Source: Lachnospiraceae bacterium (GTDB lineage Bacteria > Bacillota_A > Clostridia > Lachnospirales > Lachnospiraceae). From it: a stretch of DNA of 64,000 nucleotides. Within the stretch, counting starts at the first letter, position 1, and each line of letters begins with the position of its first letter. Both the position numbers and the translations under genes were made by a program. Positions 33,901 through 41,575 of the stretch are shown piece by piece. The notes beneath the pieces were generated by a model. The model did not search any database, had not been told where the DNA came from, and was given only the letters and a program-made list of their open reading frames with translations. The stretch covers positions 1 through 64,000 of the forward strand of contig SFGN01000003.1 in the NCBI GenBank assembly GCA_004556565.1, read 5' to 3'.

Positions 33901-34472
33901 TTAACTTCAAGTGGTCACTGCCGCACCTCAACCTCCCACATATCAGTGTAAGTGGAGGACAAGCACCATACGGTATCGCAGGAAAAGGCTCACTGCCTAA
34001 GTTCTCAATCGAATGGTACAAAAATGGTGGTATTATGACGCAACCTACCGCATTCGGAATCAATCCGGAAAGCGGAAACTTAATGGCAGGCGGAGAAGCA
34101 GGACCAGAAGCAATCGTGCCTCTTTCCCAGTTATGGGAGAAAATGACGACCATTCTAAAAGGCATCCTCGCAGAGAGCCAGAACGGTGGAGCAGGCAATG
34201 CACTGTCAGCACTGGTAGATAAGGTCGGAGCAGCAATGCAGGGAAGCACACAGACACCAATATCCGGTCTGCTTGACAGACTGAGCGGCGGTGGAAGTGA
34301 GCCACAGCCTACAACAGCAAACGGAGCACCAATCACATATGCACCAGTATATAACTTCAATGGGGCAGCACCTACGAAGAATGACCTGGTGGAAGCAGAG
34401 CGTATGTCACAGGCAGAATTCAATGAAATGATGGAGCAGTGGCAGCGTGACAACGACAGAAAGAAGTTCTAA
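30879..34472 (+). CDS. Tail tape measure protein
   Basis: A 1197-residue protein starting with TTG after GAGGAGGTGG. The first 350 residues match the TP901-type tape measure core (EQAMANTSAIAGASAEDYAKLSAAAREAGKATTFTASEAADALGYMALAGWD). Membrane-like segments occur at about 615-665 (SPIGLVILAIGAVIAIGVLLY). Between about 785 and 985 there are three repeats of 78-87 residues, each with TGGKL(S/T)(A/S)I followed by a helix. The protein sets tail length. It overlaps the chaperone extension by 38 bases. Confidence 0.92.
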   Translation: MASSSKEQELAIKIAGKVENSFKQSLGVTEDGLNKIASVAKKAAAVAAAAFAAVKVGDFISDAVDEYAEFEQAMANTSAIAGASAEDYAKLSAAAREAGKATTFTASEAADALGYMALAGWDVSESTAALTPVLKLAEATQADLATTSDQVTDSMSAMGVGIDDLQGYLDVIVTTNNKANTSAADLMDAFIGCGGAARAAGMNYKETSTALGILANNGIKGSEAGTALNSMLVRISTKDVAQKAFKELGVAIYDSSGEMRNMREILMDLNGAMAGMTQEQKNSYMSAIAGTNYYSQFGYLLDGVKEGVDGSASAWDQLAGAIDNSTGALDEMDAKATGTLQGALARFQSAISDLKISMVEDFGPYAMQIIDAVALKIPDITAGFSELIQKLPIQEFMNGVGQMAGGVLDFVGKIVDGQSLTEAFSSTLSEDFGVELPGSVQTFLGVIQNLWDDFQSFIGWIGSTAEATLGGLKDTIAEHEPQLQAIMDLLSDVQQKFSEAFGGASDDASSLVSGGLPALVGALLDVLGAAANVLDKFVEWKGFIPTVTTLATAIAGFKLAKTAIEIAKVTKAMTLLRVAKIKDKAETLYLNALYAKDAIVKAASTAATWAQTAATTAWNVVCTAATAVTTALGAAFTFLTSPIGLVILAIGAVIAIGVLLYKNWDTVKEKAGQLGEWISAKFSALKDAVCNAVDGFKDKFPAAFEFIKGVFDGWWTTVSGVIDGVKQVFQGIIDFVAGVFTGDWSRALDGLKNIFLGAFNALKSLALAPLNALKGVVTGAFNAIDTATGGKLTAIKEKASECWNNVKQTAGTVLQAAKDTVSEKLNNMKTAYEQHGGGIKGVAAAAVEGVKGYYTAGYTFIDNLTGGKLSAIKDKFTSKMGEVKASVSEAFNNVKDTAGNLMETARANVGAKLDAMKSAYDSAGGGIKGVVAGAMAGVQSTFSSVMSTVDTLTGGKLSSITSAFTNKLNAAKTAVTNVLGNIKQAFSDKLEAAKSVVTGALDKIKGAFNFKWSLPHLNLPHISVSGGQAPYGIAGKGSLPKFSIEWYKNGGIMTQPTAFGINPESGNLMAGGEAGPEAIVPLSQLWEKMTTILKGILAESQNGGAGNALSALVDKVGAAMQGSTQTPISGLLDRLSGGGSEPQPTTANGAPITYAPVYNFNGAAPTKNDLVEAERMSQAEFNEMMEQWQRDNDRKKF

Positions 34473-34484
34473 GGAGGCGAGAAG

Positions 34485-34688
34485 ATGGCAGGCACATACG
34501 AAACGGTGCAGGGCGACACATGGGATAAAATCGCATATCAGATCTACGGAGATGAGAAGTACGCAGGATACCTCATGGAGAGCAACCGCCTGTTACTGGA
34601 ATACCTGGTATTCCCAGGCGGTGTCATTCTCGCCATACCGGAACTGACAGACGAGGTAGACGAAGATCTGCCAATATGGAGGGATTAA
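34485..34688 (+). CDS. Tail protein X (LysM-like)
   Basis: Sixty-seven residues, AAGGAGG upstream. TYETVQGDTWDKIAYQIYGDEKYAGYLMESN is the typical P2 gpX/LysM beginning, with IPELTDEVDEDLPIWRD at the end. It is a small baseplate-tail protein that may bind peptidoglycan. The next gene follows after 2 bases. Confidence 0.85.
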   Translation: MAGTYETVQGDTWDKIAYQIYGDEKYAGYLMESNRLLLEYLVFPGGVILAIPELTDEVDEDLPIWRD

Positions 34689-34690
34689 GC

Positions 34691-35995
34691 ATGGACCCAA
34701 GGAAAGCAACCGCATCCGTTTCGTACAACGGAAAGCGGATCGATACCAAACTCGCAGAATACCTCCAGTCATTCAGTTACACAGATGTTGCATCGGGAGA
34801 GAGCGACAGCCTCTCCCTCAACATCAATGACAGAGACAGGAAGTGGATCAAGTCATGGTTTCCAAGCAAGGGAGACACTATGGCGGCCACGATTATTATG
34901 AAAAACTGGAGCAAAGAGGGAGATACGCAGAAATTAAGCTGCGGGTCTTTTGTGATTGATGATTTCAGTTTTTCTGGAACACCAGTCAAGCTGAAACTGG
35001 AAGCGTTGGCACTTCCGGCAGACAGCAGCTTCAAGGAAACACAGAGAACAAAAACATATGAGAAAACAACCTTGGAGAATATCGGACAGGAAGTCGCAAA
35101 GCGGGCGGGCATCAAACTGTACTATGAAGCACCAAGGATACCAATAGAAAAGGTGGAGCAGAGCGAGAAGGATGACTGCTCATTCTATAACGAGTTGGTA
35201 AAACTCTACGGCTTCGCCATGAAGATATATAAAAACAAAATCGTGGTGTTTAACGAAGCCACCTATGAGAAAAAGAAATCAGTGGCAACGCTGACGGAAC
35301 AGAACATAGAACCGAACTGGTCATGGAACACAAAATTGTGCAGAACCTACACCGGGGCGAAATATGAGTACACCAACAATGATAAGAACCAGACGATAAA
35401 GGTCGAGGTCGGTGGCGGAAACCGAATACTTAAGGTCACGGATGCAGCGAGCAACGCATCGGAAGCAGAGCGCATTACACTGGCAAAAATCAATGAAGCC
35501 AACAAGGGCGACACAACCATGTCAGTAACAATGACCAGAGCCAACAGGAAGATCATAGCGACCTCCTGCGTGACCATAAAAGGCTTCGGAAAATTGGACG
35601 GCAAGTACTATGTGGAAAAGGTCACATGGGATATCGGAAGCGGATGTAAGCAGAAACTCGACCTTCGGAGAGTGGCGGATCGCTTCACGGATGCCAAATC
35701 ATCGACCAAGGCTGTGGCAAAGAAGTCAAAGACGGAGACAAAGTCCTCCACAGCGACTACCACGGCAACGAAGTCCACAGGAACGCAGACACCAGTAAAG
35801 GGCGGAAAGTACACACTGACCACTACGAAAAAGGGTTACTACACCGCAGCCGAAGCACTGGCAGGCAAGGTAACTGGAGGACACCCGACAGGTACAAGAC
35901 GACCTGGAACATATACGATATTCAACATTTCACAGGGTATGCTGAATCTAACGACCAAGGCAGGAGTGCCGGGGTCATGGATAAACCCAAACTAA
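34691..35995 (+). CDS. Phage late control D-like baseplate hub protein
   Basis: A 434-residue protein starting at ATG 34691 (GGAGG at 34678-34682). gpD-type features: RIDTKLAEYLQSFSYTDVASGESDSLSL near the start and DDCSFYNELVKLYGFAMKIYKN in the middle. After about 345 a Ser/Thr/Lys-rich linker joins a C-terminal module (KKGYYTAAEALAGKVTGGHPTGTRRPGTY) that looks like an added wall- or hub-binding domain. It forms the hub with gpV. Confidence 0.82.
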   Translation: MDPRKATASVSYNGKRIDTKLAEYLQSFSYTDVASGESDSLSLNINDRDRKWIKSWFPSKGDTMAATIIMKNWSKEGDTQKLSCGSFVIDDFSFSGTPVKLKLEALALPADSSFKETQRTKTYEKTTLENIGQEVAKRAGIKLYYEAPRIPIEKVEQSEKDDCSFYNELVKLYGFAMKIYKNKIVVFNEATYEKKKSVATLTEQNIEPNWSWNTKLCRTYTGAKYEYTNNDKNQTIKVEVGGGNRILKVTDAASNASEAERITLAKINEANKGDTTMSVTMTRANRKIIATSCVTIKGFGKLDGKYYVEKVTWDIGSGCKQKLDLRRVADRFTDAKSSTKAVAKKSKTETKSSTATTTATKSTGTQTPVKGGKYTLTTTKKGYYTAAEALAGKVTGGHPTGTRRPGTYTIFNISQGMLNLTTKAGVPGSWINPN

Positions 35996-36008
35996 GGAGG
36001 TGGAGAGC

Positions 36009-36545
36009 ATGGCAGCAGCGACAATCAGACTGGGGAAGATATCCTCAATCAATTACACAGCAGGGAAAGCCAGAGTGGTGTATGAGGACAGAGACGACTC
36101 CGTGACAAGCGAGCTTCCATTCCTCGCCCTGCAGTACAACATACCAAAGGTAGACGACCTCGTGGTCGTGGCTTGCTTTTCCAACGGCACGGTGTCCGGG
36201 GTCATACTCGGACCGGTGTATAATTCAGCGAACACACCACATGAGGGTGGCGCAGGCATCTTCCGGCAGGAGATGAGCAACAATGTGAATGAAGCAGTCA
36301 TGTCCTATTCAGAAAAGAAGCAGACAATAATCCTGCGTGCCCCGAAGATAGAATTCGAAGGGTACGGATACGAGGACAAGCCGTATGTGACACTGGAACA
36401 GATAAACGATGCGTTCTCGGACATTGATGATAACAAGACCGGGATATCCAACCTGCAGGATGACACAGCCAAGACAAAAGGAAAGCCGTCCCTGCAGGCA
36501 CAGTTGGACGCATTGGAAAAAAGAGTAAAGGCACTGGGAGGTTGA
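36009..36545 (+). CDS. Baseplate assembly protein V (spike)
   Basis: A 178-residue protein, AAGGAGG upstream. OB-fold start RLGKISSINYTAGKARVVYEDRD, then LVVVACFSNGTVSGVILGPVYN and a beta-helix-like segment. A coiled C terminus (QAQLDALEKRVKAL) may trimerise it. It is the spike that pierces the envelope; it lacks a metal-binding tip motif. Confidence 0.8.
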   Translation: MAAATIRLGKISSINYTAGKARVVYEDRDDSVTSELPFLALQYNIPKVDDLVVVACFSNGTVSGVILGPVYNSANTPHEGGAGIFRQEMSNNVNEAVMSYSEKKQTIILRAPKIEFEGYGYEDKPYVTLEQINDAFSDIDDNKTGISNLQDDTAKTKGKPSLQAQLDALEKRVKALGG

Positions 36546-36549
36546 TGGG

Positions 36550-36948
36550 ATGGGAAGAATAGGAAACTTTGGAAAACTGATCGTCTTTGAAACGAGCGAC
36601 AGCAGAATCCTCAACTTCACAGACTACCAGAGAACCATATCAGCAAACTGGGCGAAGCATGAGCGCATCGGGAAAAAGCCGCAGTCAGAATTCCTCAACC
36701 CAGAACTGATGACCGTACAATTCAAGGTCGTACTGAACGCACAGCATGGAGTGAAGCCATGGAAAACATTCCACGAAATCACAAAAGCAGTGCAACAGGG
36801 AAGAGTGGAGAAACTGGTCATCGGAAACCATGCCGTAGGGTCGAACAGGTGGAAGATCACACAGGCTACCCAGTCAAACCTTGTTGTTATGGGTACTGGG
36901 GAAATCCAGAAGATGGATGTCAATCTTTCATTGGAAGAATATCTGTAG
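36550..36948 (+). CDS. Tail protein U-like/baseplate-associated protein
   Basis: A 132-residue protein, 4 bases after gpV. Pattern GKLIVFETSDSRILNFTDYQRTISANWAKHERIGKKP and GVKPWKTFHEITKAVQQG resembles the P2 gpU/DNA-circularisation-type family. It is a structural tail protein of the baseplate cluster. The next gene follows after 13 bases. Confidence 0.65.
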   Translation: MGRIGNFGKLIVFETSDSRILNFTDYQRTISANWAKHERIGKKPQSEFLNPELMTVQFKVVLNAQHGVKPWKTFHEITKAVQQGRVEKLVIGNHAVGSNRWKITQATQSNLVVMGTGEIQKMDVNLSLEEYL

Positions 36949-36961
36949 GGAGGGCAGCGGA

Positions 36962-37264
36962 ATGACAATAGACTTAAAACACATAACCGTAGCCTTTGAC
37001 TACGCAAGCGGGGACATCGCAGATATTAAAAGATGTTTGGAATGCTTATACCAGACGGCAGAGGGAACGTGCCCACTTGACCGGGAATTCGGTCTGAACA
37101 CGGACTTCGTAGGGATGCCGATGGATGTGGCAAAGAGCCAGTTCGCAGTGGAGATCATCGACAAGACGGACCGGTACGAGCCAAGGGCAACAGTAAAAGA
37201 TATCAACTTCTCATTCAATGAGGATGGGCAGTTGCAGGCGGAGGTGGTAATAACAAATGTCTGA
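36962..37264 (+). CDS. Baseplate wedge protein (gp25/gpW-like)
   Basis: A 100-residue protein starting at ATG 36962, with a gagGGAGGGC ribosome site. Contains DIADIKRCLECLYQTAEGTCPLDREFGLNTDFVG, the core of the GPW/gp25 family. It joins the sheath to the wedge, and overlaps gpJ by 8 bases. Confidence 0.8.
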   Translation: MTIDLKHITVAFDYASGDIADIKRCLECLYQTAEGTCPLDREFGLNTDFVGMPMDVAKSQFAVEIIDKTDRYEPRATVKDINFSFNEDGQLQAEVVITNV

Positions 37265-38411
37265 CACAATCCAAAGCGTAAAAGACCTCCCAGAGGTGTC
37301 GTTCATTGACAATGACACACTGGAAGCAATGAAAACAAGAATGGTGGCAAACTTTGAGAGCGAATGGAAGCGCATCACAGGACAGGAGATAACACTCTCT
37401 CCTTCAGATCCGAACCGCATCATGCTATATGCCATCGCACTGGAATTATACCAGGACGAACAGTACATAGACAGAGCCGGAAAGCAGGACTTAATCAAAT
37501 ACTCCTACGGCGAATTCCTCGACAACCTCGGAGCAGGCAGGGGAGTAACCAGAAAGCAGCCGGCCCCTGCGGAAACAACACTGAGGTTCACTCTTTCAGA
37601 GAAGCGGCCTGCAACCGTAGGCATACCGGAAGGAACAAAGGTCACGGACGGCAACCTCAACTACTTCGCCACAGTAGGATACGAGGAAATCCCCGCAGGG
37701 GAAACCTATGTAGATGTGAGAGCACTCTGCACCGAGAACGGAGTGGACGGAAATGAACTGCTGCCGGGGCAGGTCAATGTACTGGTTGATTTGATACCGT
37801 ATGTGGAGAGCGTAAGCAACACGACCAAGACAAGCGGTGGAGCAGACCTCGAATCAGACGAGAGCCTTGCAGAGAGGATATTCCTCGCACCAAGCGGATA
37901 CAGTGTCGCAGGACCGGACGATGCATACAAATACTGGACAAAGACATATAGCCAGACAATCGGAGATGTCAAGGTAACCAGTCCAAATCCGGTAGAGGTA
38001 GAAATCCGCTTTATTATGACGGACGGAGAACTCCCGACAAAGACTGTCATAGACGGAGTGGCGGCATACCTGCAGGATGAGAATGTGCGACCACTTACCG
38101 ACAAGGTAACCGTGCTTGCACCGGAGACGGTCAAATTCAACATTGCATTCACATACTATGTGAATTTAAGCGACCAGTCAAAGGCAGGAACAATACAGTC
38201 AGAGGTAGCGCAGGCGGTGGCTGATTACATCGAGTGGCAGACAAGAACCATCGGCAGAGACATCAACCCTTCAGAACTCATGAAACGGATCGTGGCAGCC
38301 GGAGCAAAGAGGGCGGAGATAACCTCTCCGGTATTTACGACCGTGCCGGATACCAGTGTCGCAAGGATAGGAACGCAGACCGTGACATACGGAGGTGTTG
38401 AGAATGATTAG
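37257..38411 (+). CDS. Baseplate J-like protein
   Basis: A 384-residue protein. Key segments: VSFIDNDTLEAMKTRMVANFESEWKRITG at the start, ALELYQDEQYIDRAGKQDLIKYSYGEFLDNLG and ESDESLAERIFLAPSGYSVAGPDDAYKYWTKT, all typical of P2 gpJ/Mu gp47. It is a main wedge component, and it overlaps gpI by 8 bases. Confidence 0.9.
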   Translation: MSDTIQSVKDLPEVSFIDNDTLEAMKTRMVANFESEWKRITGQEITLSPSDPNRIMLYAIALELYQDEQYIDRAGKQDLIKYSYGEFLDNLGAGRGVTRKQPAPAETTLRFTLSEKRPATVGIPEGTKVTDGNLNYFATVGYEEIPAGETYVDVRALCTENGVDGNELLPGQVNVLVDLIPYVESVSNTTKTSGGADLESDESLAERIFLAPSGYSVAGPDDAYKYWTKTYSQTIGDVKVTSPNPVEVEIRFIMTDGELPTKTVIDGVAAYLQDENVRPLTDKVTVLAPETVKFNIAFTYYVNLSDQSKAGTIQSEVAQAVADYIEWQTRTIGRDINPSELMKRIVAAGAKRAEITSPVFTTVPDTSVARIGTQTVTYGGVEND

Positions 38412-39312
38412 TTTATATGACGGACAGATCACAGACCTCCTGCCATGGAAGATAGCACAGAGCACTGAGGTGCGCTGCATATCCTACGCAGTGCAGCAGG
38501 AACACCAGAGGATGCTCCGGCTGGCAGCGCATACTAGAACTATGGCAGTCATTGATGAACTGCCGGAGCGGATACTGGATGTACTGGCGGTGGAATTAAG
38601 GACACCATACTACCAGGAAAGCATGGATCTGGAAACCAAACGCAACATCATAAAGAGGACGCTCTTGTGGCACACCAAGGCAGGAACTCCGAGTGCGGTA
38701 TCAGAACTGATAGAGATTGTATTCGGGGAAGGCAGGACAGAGGAATGGTTCGATTACACCGAGGGTCCATACACCCCAGGAACATTCGACATCATAACCA
38801 ATGCCAGAATGACAGAGGAAATGGCAAATTACTTCCTCTCCATCATTCAGAGAGTAAAGAACACCCGCTCCCATATCCGCAGGGTACTGGTGGAGCGAGA
38901 AATGGAGATGCATGAGACAGTGGCATCCGGGGTGGTCAGCAGTCCGAAAGAACAGGTGCTGAACCACCACCAGACCACAAACGATTACACCATGCAGGAG
39001 ACGGCTGCATCAGCCGTAACCTCCGCACCGTCCAGAACGGTAACAAACCACCCGGAAGGACGCACCGGAGATATCGGCATGGAAGGGAACGCTGCAGCAG
39101 GTGCAGTAAGTTCCCCGCATGAGACTATCGGGAATAATGTCAACCCACGCACAGGCATGCTGTCGGGCGGTGTGAGCGGTTTTGCAGCGATAGTGGTAAG
39201 AAACACCAAGACCACAATTCTAAACGGAGCACAGCGAACACAGGCAAGCGTACACGGCACTGTGCCGAGGGTGGCAGTGGGAATGGCATCACATTCCAAA
39301 ATAACAACATAA
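38404..39312 (+). CDS. Tail protein I with repeat-rich C-terminal extension
   Basis: A 302-residue protein starting at ATG 38404 (GGAGGTG upstream). Residues 1-165 match gpI: DELPERILDVLAVELRTPYYQESM, KRTLLWHTKAGTPSAVSELIEIVFG. The remaining 135 residues consist of repeated units (ETVASGVVSSPKEQVLNHH, ETAASAVTSAPSRTVTNHP, GNAAAGAVSSPHETIGNN) ending with a hydrophobic segment. gpI is the wedge end that holds fibres; the extension may anchor the DGR-diversified fibre. Confidence 0.82.
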   Translation: MISLYDGQITDLLPWKIAQSTEVRCISYAVQQEHQRMLRLAAHTRTMAVIDELPERILDVLAVELRTPYYQESMDLETKRNIIKRTLLWHTKAGTPSAVSELIEIVFGEGRTEEWFDYTEGPYTPGTFDIITNARMTEEMANYFLSIIQRVKNTRSHIRRVLVEREMEMHETVASGVVSSPKEQVLNHHQTTNDYTMQETAASAVTSAPSRTVTNHPEGRTGDIGMEGNAAAGAVSSPHETIGNNVNPRTGMLSGGVSGFAAIVVRNTKTTILNGAQRTQASVHGTVPRVAVGMASHSKITT

Positions 39313-39325
39313 AGGAGGAACAACG

Positions 39326-39877
39326 ATGGCAGGAGTATTCAAAGAAGCAGTGCTGACAGCCAAAGGAATCGCCCTGCTCGCCAAGGCACAGGCAGGAAGA
39401 TGCACAATCAAACTGACCAAGGCCGCAACCGGAGACGGATCATATTCAGATGGCGAAGCACTCACAAACAGAACTGCTCTCAAATCCAAGAAGCAGGAGT
39501 TCGCACTGATTACAGTGACGACCCAGAACCAGTCCAATGTATATGTGAAATTTATCATCACAAACAAGCAGGACACCGGAAACCTTAAGAATGGCTACTA
39601 CGTGAAAGAGGTCGGCATTTATGCACAGGACCCGGACGAGGGGGAAATCCTCTATGCACTGGCAGTCGGAGTCGCAAACCAGTGGGATTATATGCCCGCT
39701 TACAACGACCTCCTCCCGTCCACGATTACCATGGACTTCTTAACCGAGGTCGCCAACGCAACAGATGTAACTATCGTAACACCAAACAGTATGTACCTTT
39801 ACGACCAGACCACTGGGGATAAGTATGTGCTTGGTGTGGATAAAGGACTTTTATACTACGAGGAGGTAGAGGAATAA
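39326..39877 (+). CDS. Tail fibre N-terminal/DUF3751-like protein
   Basis: A 183-residue protein, AAGGAGG upstream. VFKEAVLTAKGIALLAKAQAG and GYYVKEVGIYAQDPDEGEILYALAVG are typical of the phage tail-fibre attachment domain (DUF3751 group). It probably links the wedge to the diversified fibre protein, whose gene starts at its last base. Confidence 0.8.
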   Translation: MAGVFKEAVLTAKGIALLAKAQAGRCTIKLTKAATGDGSYSDGEALTNRTALKSKKQEFALITVTTQNQSNVYVKFIITNKQDTGNLKNGYYVKEVGIYAQDPDEGEILYALAVGVANQWDYMPAYNDLLPSTITMDFLTEVANATDVTIVTPNSMYLYDQTTGDKYVLGVDKGLLYYEEVEE

Positions 39878-41154
39878 TGGGAAAGACATACATCGCAGAC
39901 AAGGAAACCCTCGACAAGTGCTATGCGATTTTATCCGCAGACGGAATCTATGGCTTTATTGAGCACATGGATGTTTTAAGTCCGACAGCACGCATCGAAT
40001 ACATCGGACAGAACAAAGACTTCACTCCGATTTCACTCAACAAGGACACCGGAACAATGACACTCAACAGTTGGGCGGACTTCCCGATCATCGTGGCAAA
40101 TAAGCCGTGGATGGTAAGGGCAGACGGAACACCGGACTACCGACTGGATGAGAACGATTACACAAAGAAGGAAGATGGTACTGCTTCGGATGTCAGCAAC
40201 ACCAGTTACAATGGCGGTGCATTTGCATGGATTCCGAGAATTTACAAGCAGGAGTATATGCTCGGCAATGACCGTGTTGTCAAATTCTCCATGAGTGAAA
40301 GAGACGGATTCGAGCCTATCGGTTTCAAGGATCAGAGCAACAATGTACTGGAAGGTGTGTGGATTCCGATGTTCTACGGTTCAATCCTTGGAGCAGATGG
40401 AGCAACACCAAAGATGGTCAGTCTGTCCGGATTGCAGCCTTGCTACAACAACACAACGGACAAAGAACATACTGCAATCGAAAACTTCTCAGAACGTGCA
40501 GCATTCTTTGGAGGCGGAATTGTTCAGACATTGACCGACCTTTTGATTATGTTCGCAAAGAGCACGAACTCACAGGAAGCATACGGCTATGGAAATTCAA
40601 GCGGATACGATGCGAGCCTTGCGCCGACCAACGGAGTGAAGCAGAACGCAGTCGTAGGTGGCGGACAGTTCTACGGAACAAAGGATGCGAAGTCACTCAA
40701 CAAGATCTTCCACTCCATCGTCCTTGGAACATATCAGCAGTGGATGCGTGACCCGTACACATTGCTCGTGAATGGCAGATACAAGGTCAGCAAGAACTAC
40801 ACCTACGATGTGACCGGAGCAAAATACCAGGATACAGGCATCAGCCTTCCGAAGGTGCTTAACGATGACGGAAGCACTCAGAAAACAGGTATTTTCTATC
40901 CGCATAAGTACCAGACCGTTCCCGGCTTCGGAGCAGTTCCGGTTCATCCGTGCAAGGGAAGCACATCCACTGGCGGCTGTGACGGATTATGGCAGAATGT
41001 CGAGATTGTGGCGGTCGCCCTTCGGTTCGGTAGTTGCACCTACGGTACGATTGCTGGTTTGCGCTACTTGAATGTGACCCGCACTGCCGGGATTGCCGCC
41101 TGGATCATCGGGGCCGCCGTCCTTCTTTTACCACCTGTCGGGGTCGCAGCGTAA
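39877..41154 (+). CDS. DGR target: diversified tail-fibre/receptor-binding protein
   Basis: A 425-residue protein. The N-terminal half is an unassigned fibre region. The C-terminal part (from about 205, ENFSERAAFFGGGIVQTLTDLLIMFAKSTNSQEAYG) has the length and tryptophan pattern of C-type-lectin-fold DGR targets. Nucleotides 41010-41118 are the variable repeat, residues 379-414. Ten codons differ from the template: residues 386, 388, 389, 392, 393, 401, 402, 406, 408 and 410. Eleven residues follow the repeat. This is most likely the receptor-binding tip, whose variation changes host range. Confidence 0.9.
   Translation: MGKTYIADKETLDKCYAILSADGIYGFIEHMDVLSPTARIEYIGQNKDFTPISLNKDTGTMTLNSWADFPIIVANKPWMVRADGTPDYRLDENDYTKKEDGTASDVSNTSYNGGAFAWIPRIYKQEYMLGNDRVVKFSMSERDGFEPIGFKDQSNNVLEGVWIPMFYGSILGADGATPKMVSLSGLQPCYNNTTDKEHTAIENFSERAAFFGGGIVQTLTDLLIMFAKSTNSQEAYGYGNSSGYDASLAPTNGVKQNAVVGGGQFYGTKDAKSLNKIFHSIVLGTYQQWMRDPYTLLVNGRYKVSKNYTYDVTGAKYQDTGISLPKVLNDDGSTQKTGIFYPHKYQTVPGFGAVPVHPCKGSTSTGGCDGLWQNVEIVAVALRFGSCTYGTIAGLRYLNVTRTAGIAAWIIGAAVLLLPPVGVAA
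41010..41118 (+). repeat. DGR variable repeat (VR)
   Basis: 109 bp, 97 identical to 41273-41381. All 12 differences fall where the template has A (changed to C, G or T). No other base differs. The 3' part CATCGGGGCCGCC, identical in both, is a likely initiation of mutagenic homing site. Confidence 0.95.
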
Positions 41155-41176
41155 GCAAGACACCGTGATAGGGGGT

Positions 41177-41207
41177 CTGGGGGTCTGCGTCAGCAGAATT
41201 CCCCCAG
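41177..41207 (+). promoter_or_regulatory. Hairpin/cruciform downstream of VR
   Basis: CTGGGGG (41177-41183) pairs with CCCCCAG (41201-41207); inside, TCTGC pairs with GCAGA around the loop GTCA. A 3-base bulge (ATT) separates the two stems. A GC-rich hairpin just after VR is part of target recognition in known DGRs. There is no T run after it. Confidence 0.6.
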
Positions 41208-41272
41208 TGGAACAAAATCGGATTTTAATAGCGTAAGGAAGAATAACAGGGGCGCAGGACTGCGTCACCTCG

Positions 41273-41381
41273 GGCGGTCGCCCTTCGGTTCGGTAATTGC
41301 AACAACGGTACGAATGATGGTTTGCGCTACTTGAATGTGAACAACACTGCCGGGAATGCCAACTGGAACATCGGGGCCGCC
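41273..41381 (+). repeat. DGR template repeat (TR)
   Basis: 109 bp, not part of a gene. Read in the target frame it contains nine mutable AAC/AAT codons and one GAT, giving FGNCNNGTND and later NVNNTAGNANWNIGAA. AAY codons can be changed at two positions to many residues but never to a stop, which is typical for DGR templates. Confidence 0.95.
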
Positions 41382-41500
41382 TTATTCTATCTTAAACGGA
41401 ATAACAACCCAAAGCAGTCCTGCTTCCTACACCGCTGACCTTTGAGACAAGGCTTACTCACCATTATTGGGAAGATGAGTGGAAATGAGTCCGACACAGG

Positions 41501-41533
41501 ACGCACGGTAAAGCGGTCGCACCTGCCGTGCGT
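41501..41533 (+). other. Hairpin in TR-RT spacer
   Basis: ACGCACGG (41501-41508) pairs with CCGTGCGT (41526-41533). It lies in the RNA between template and reverse transcriptase gene, the region needed for cDNA priming in studied DGRs. Confidence 0.5.
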
Positions 41534-41575
41534 AGGAGATAGAAGAAAAAATATCTTATAGGAGTACTCAGCAGA

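Noticed and set aside
33437..34453. A 338-codon minus-strand frame
   Set aside because: It lies opposite the tape measure gene and shows only low-complexity Ser/Ala/Pro-rich sequence typical of shadows.
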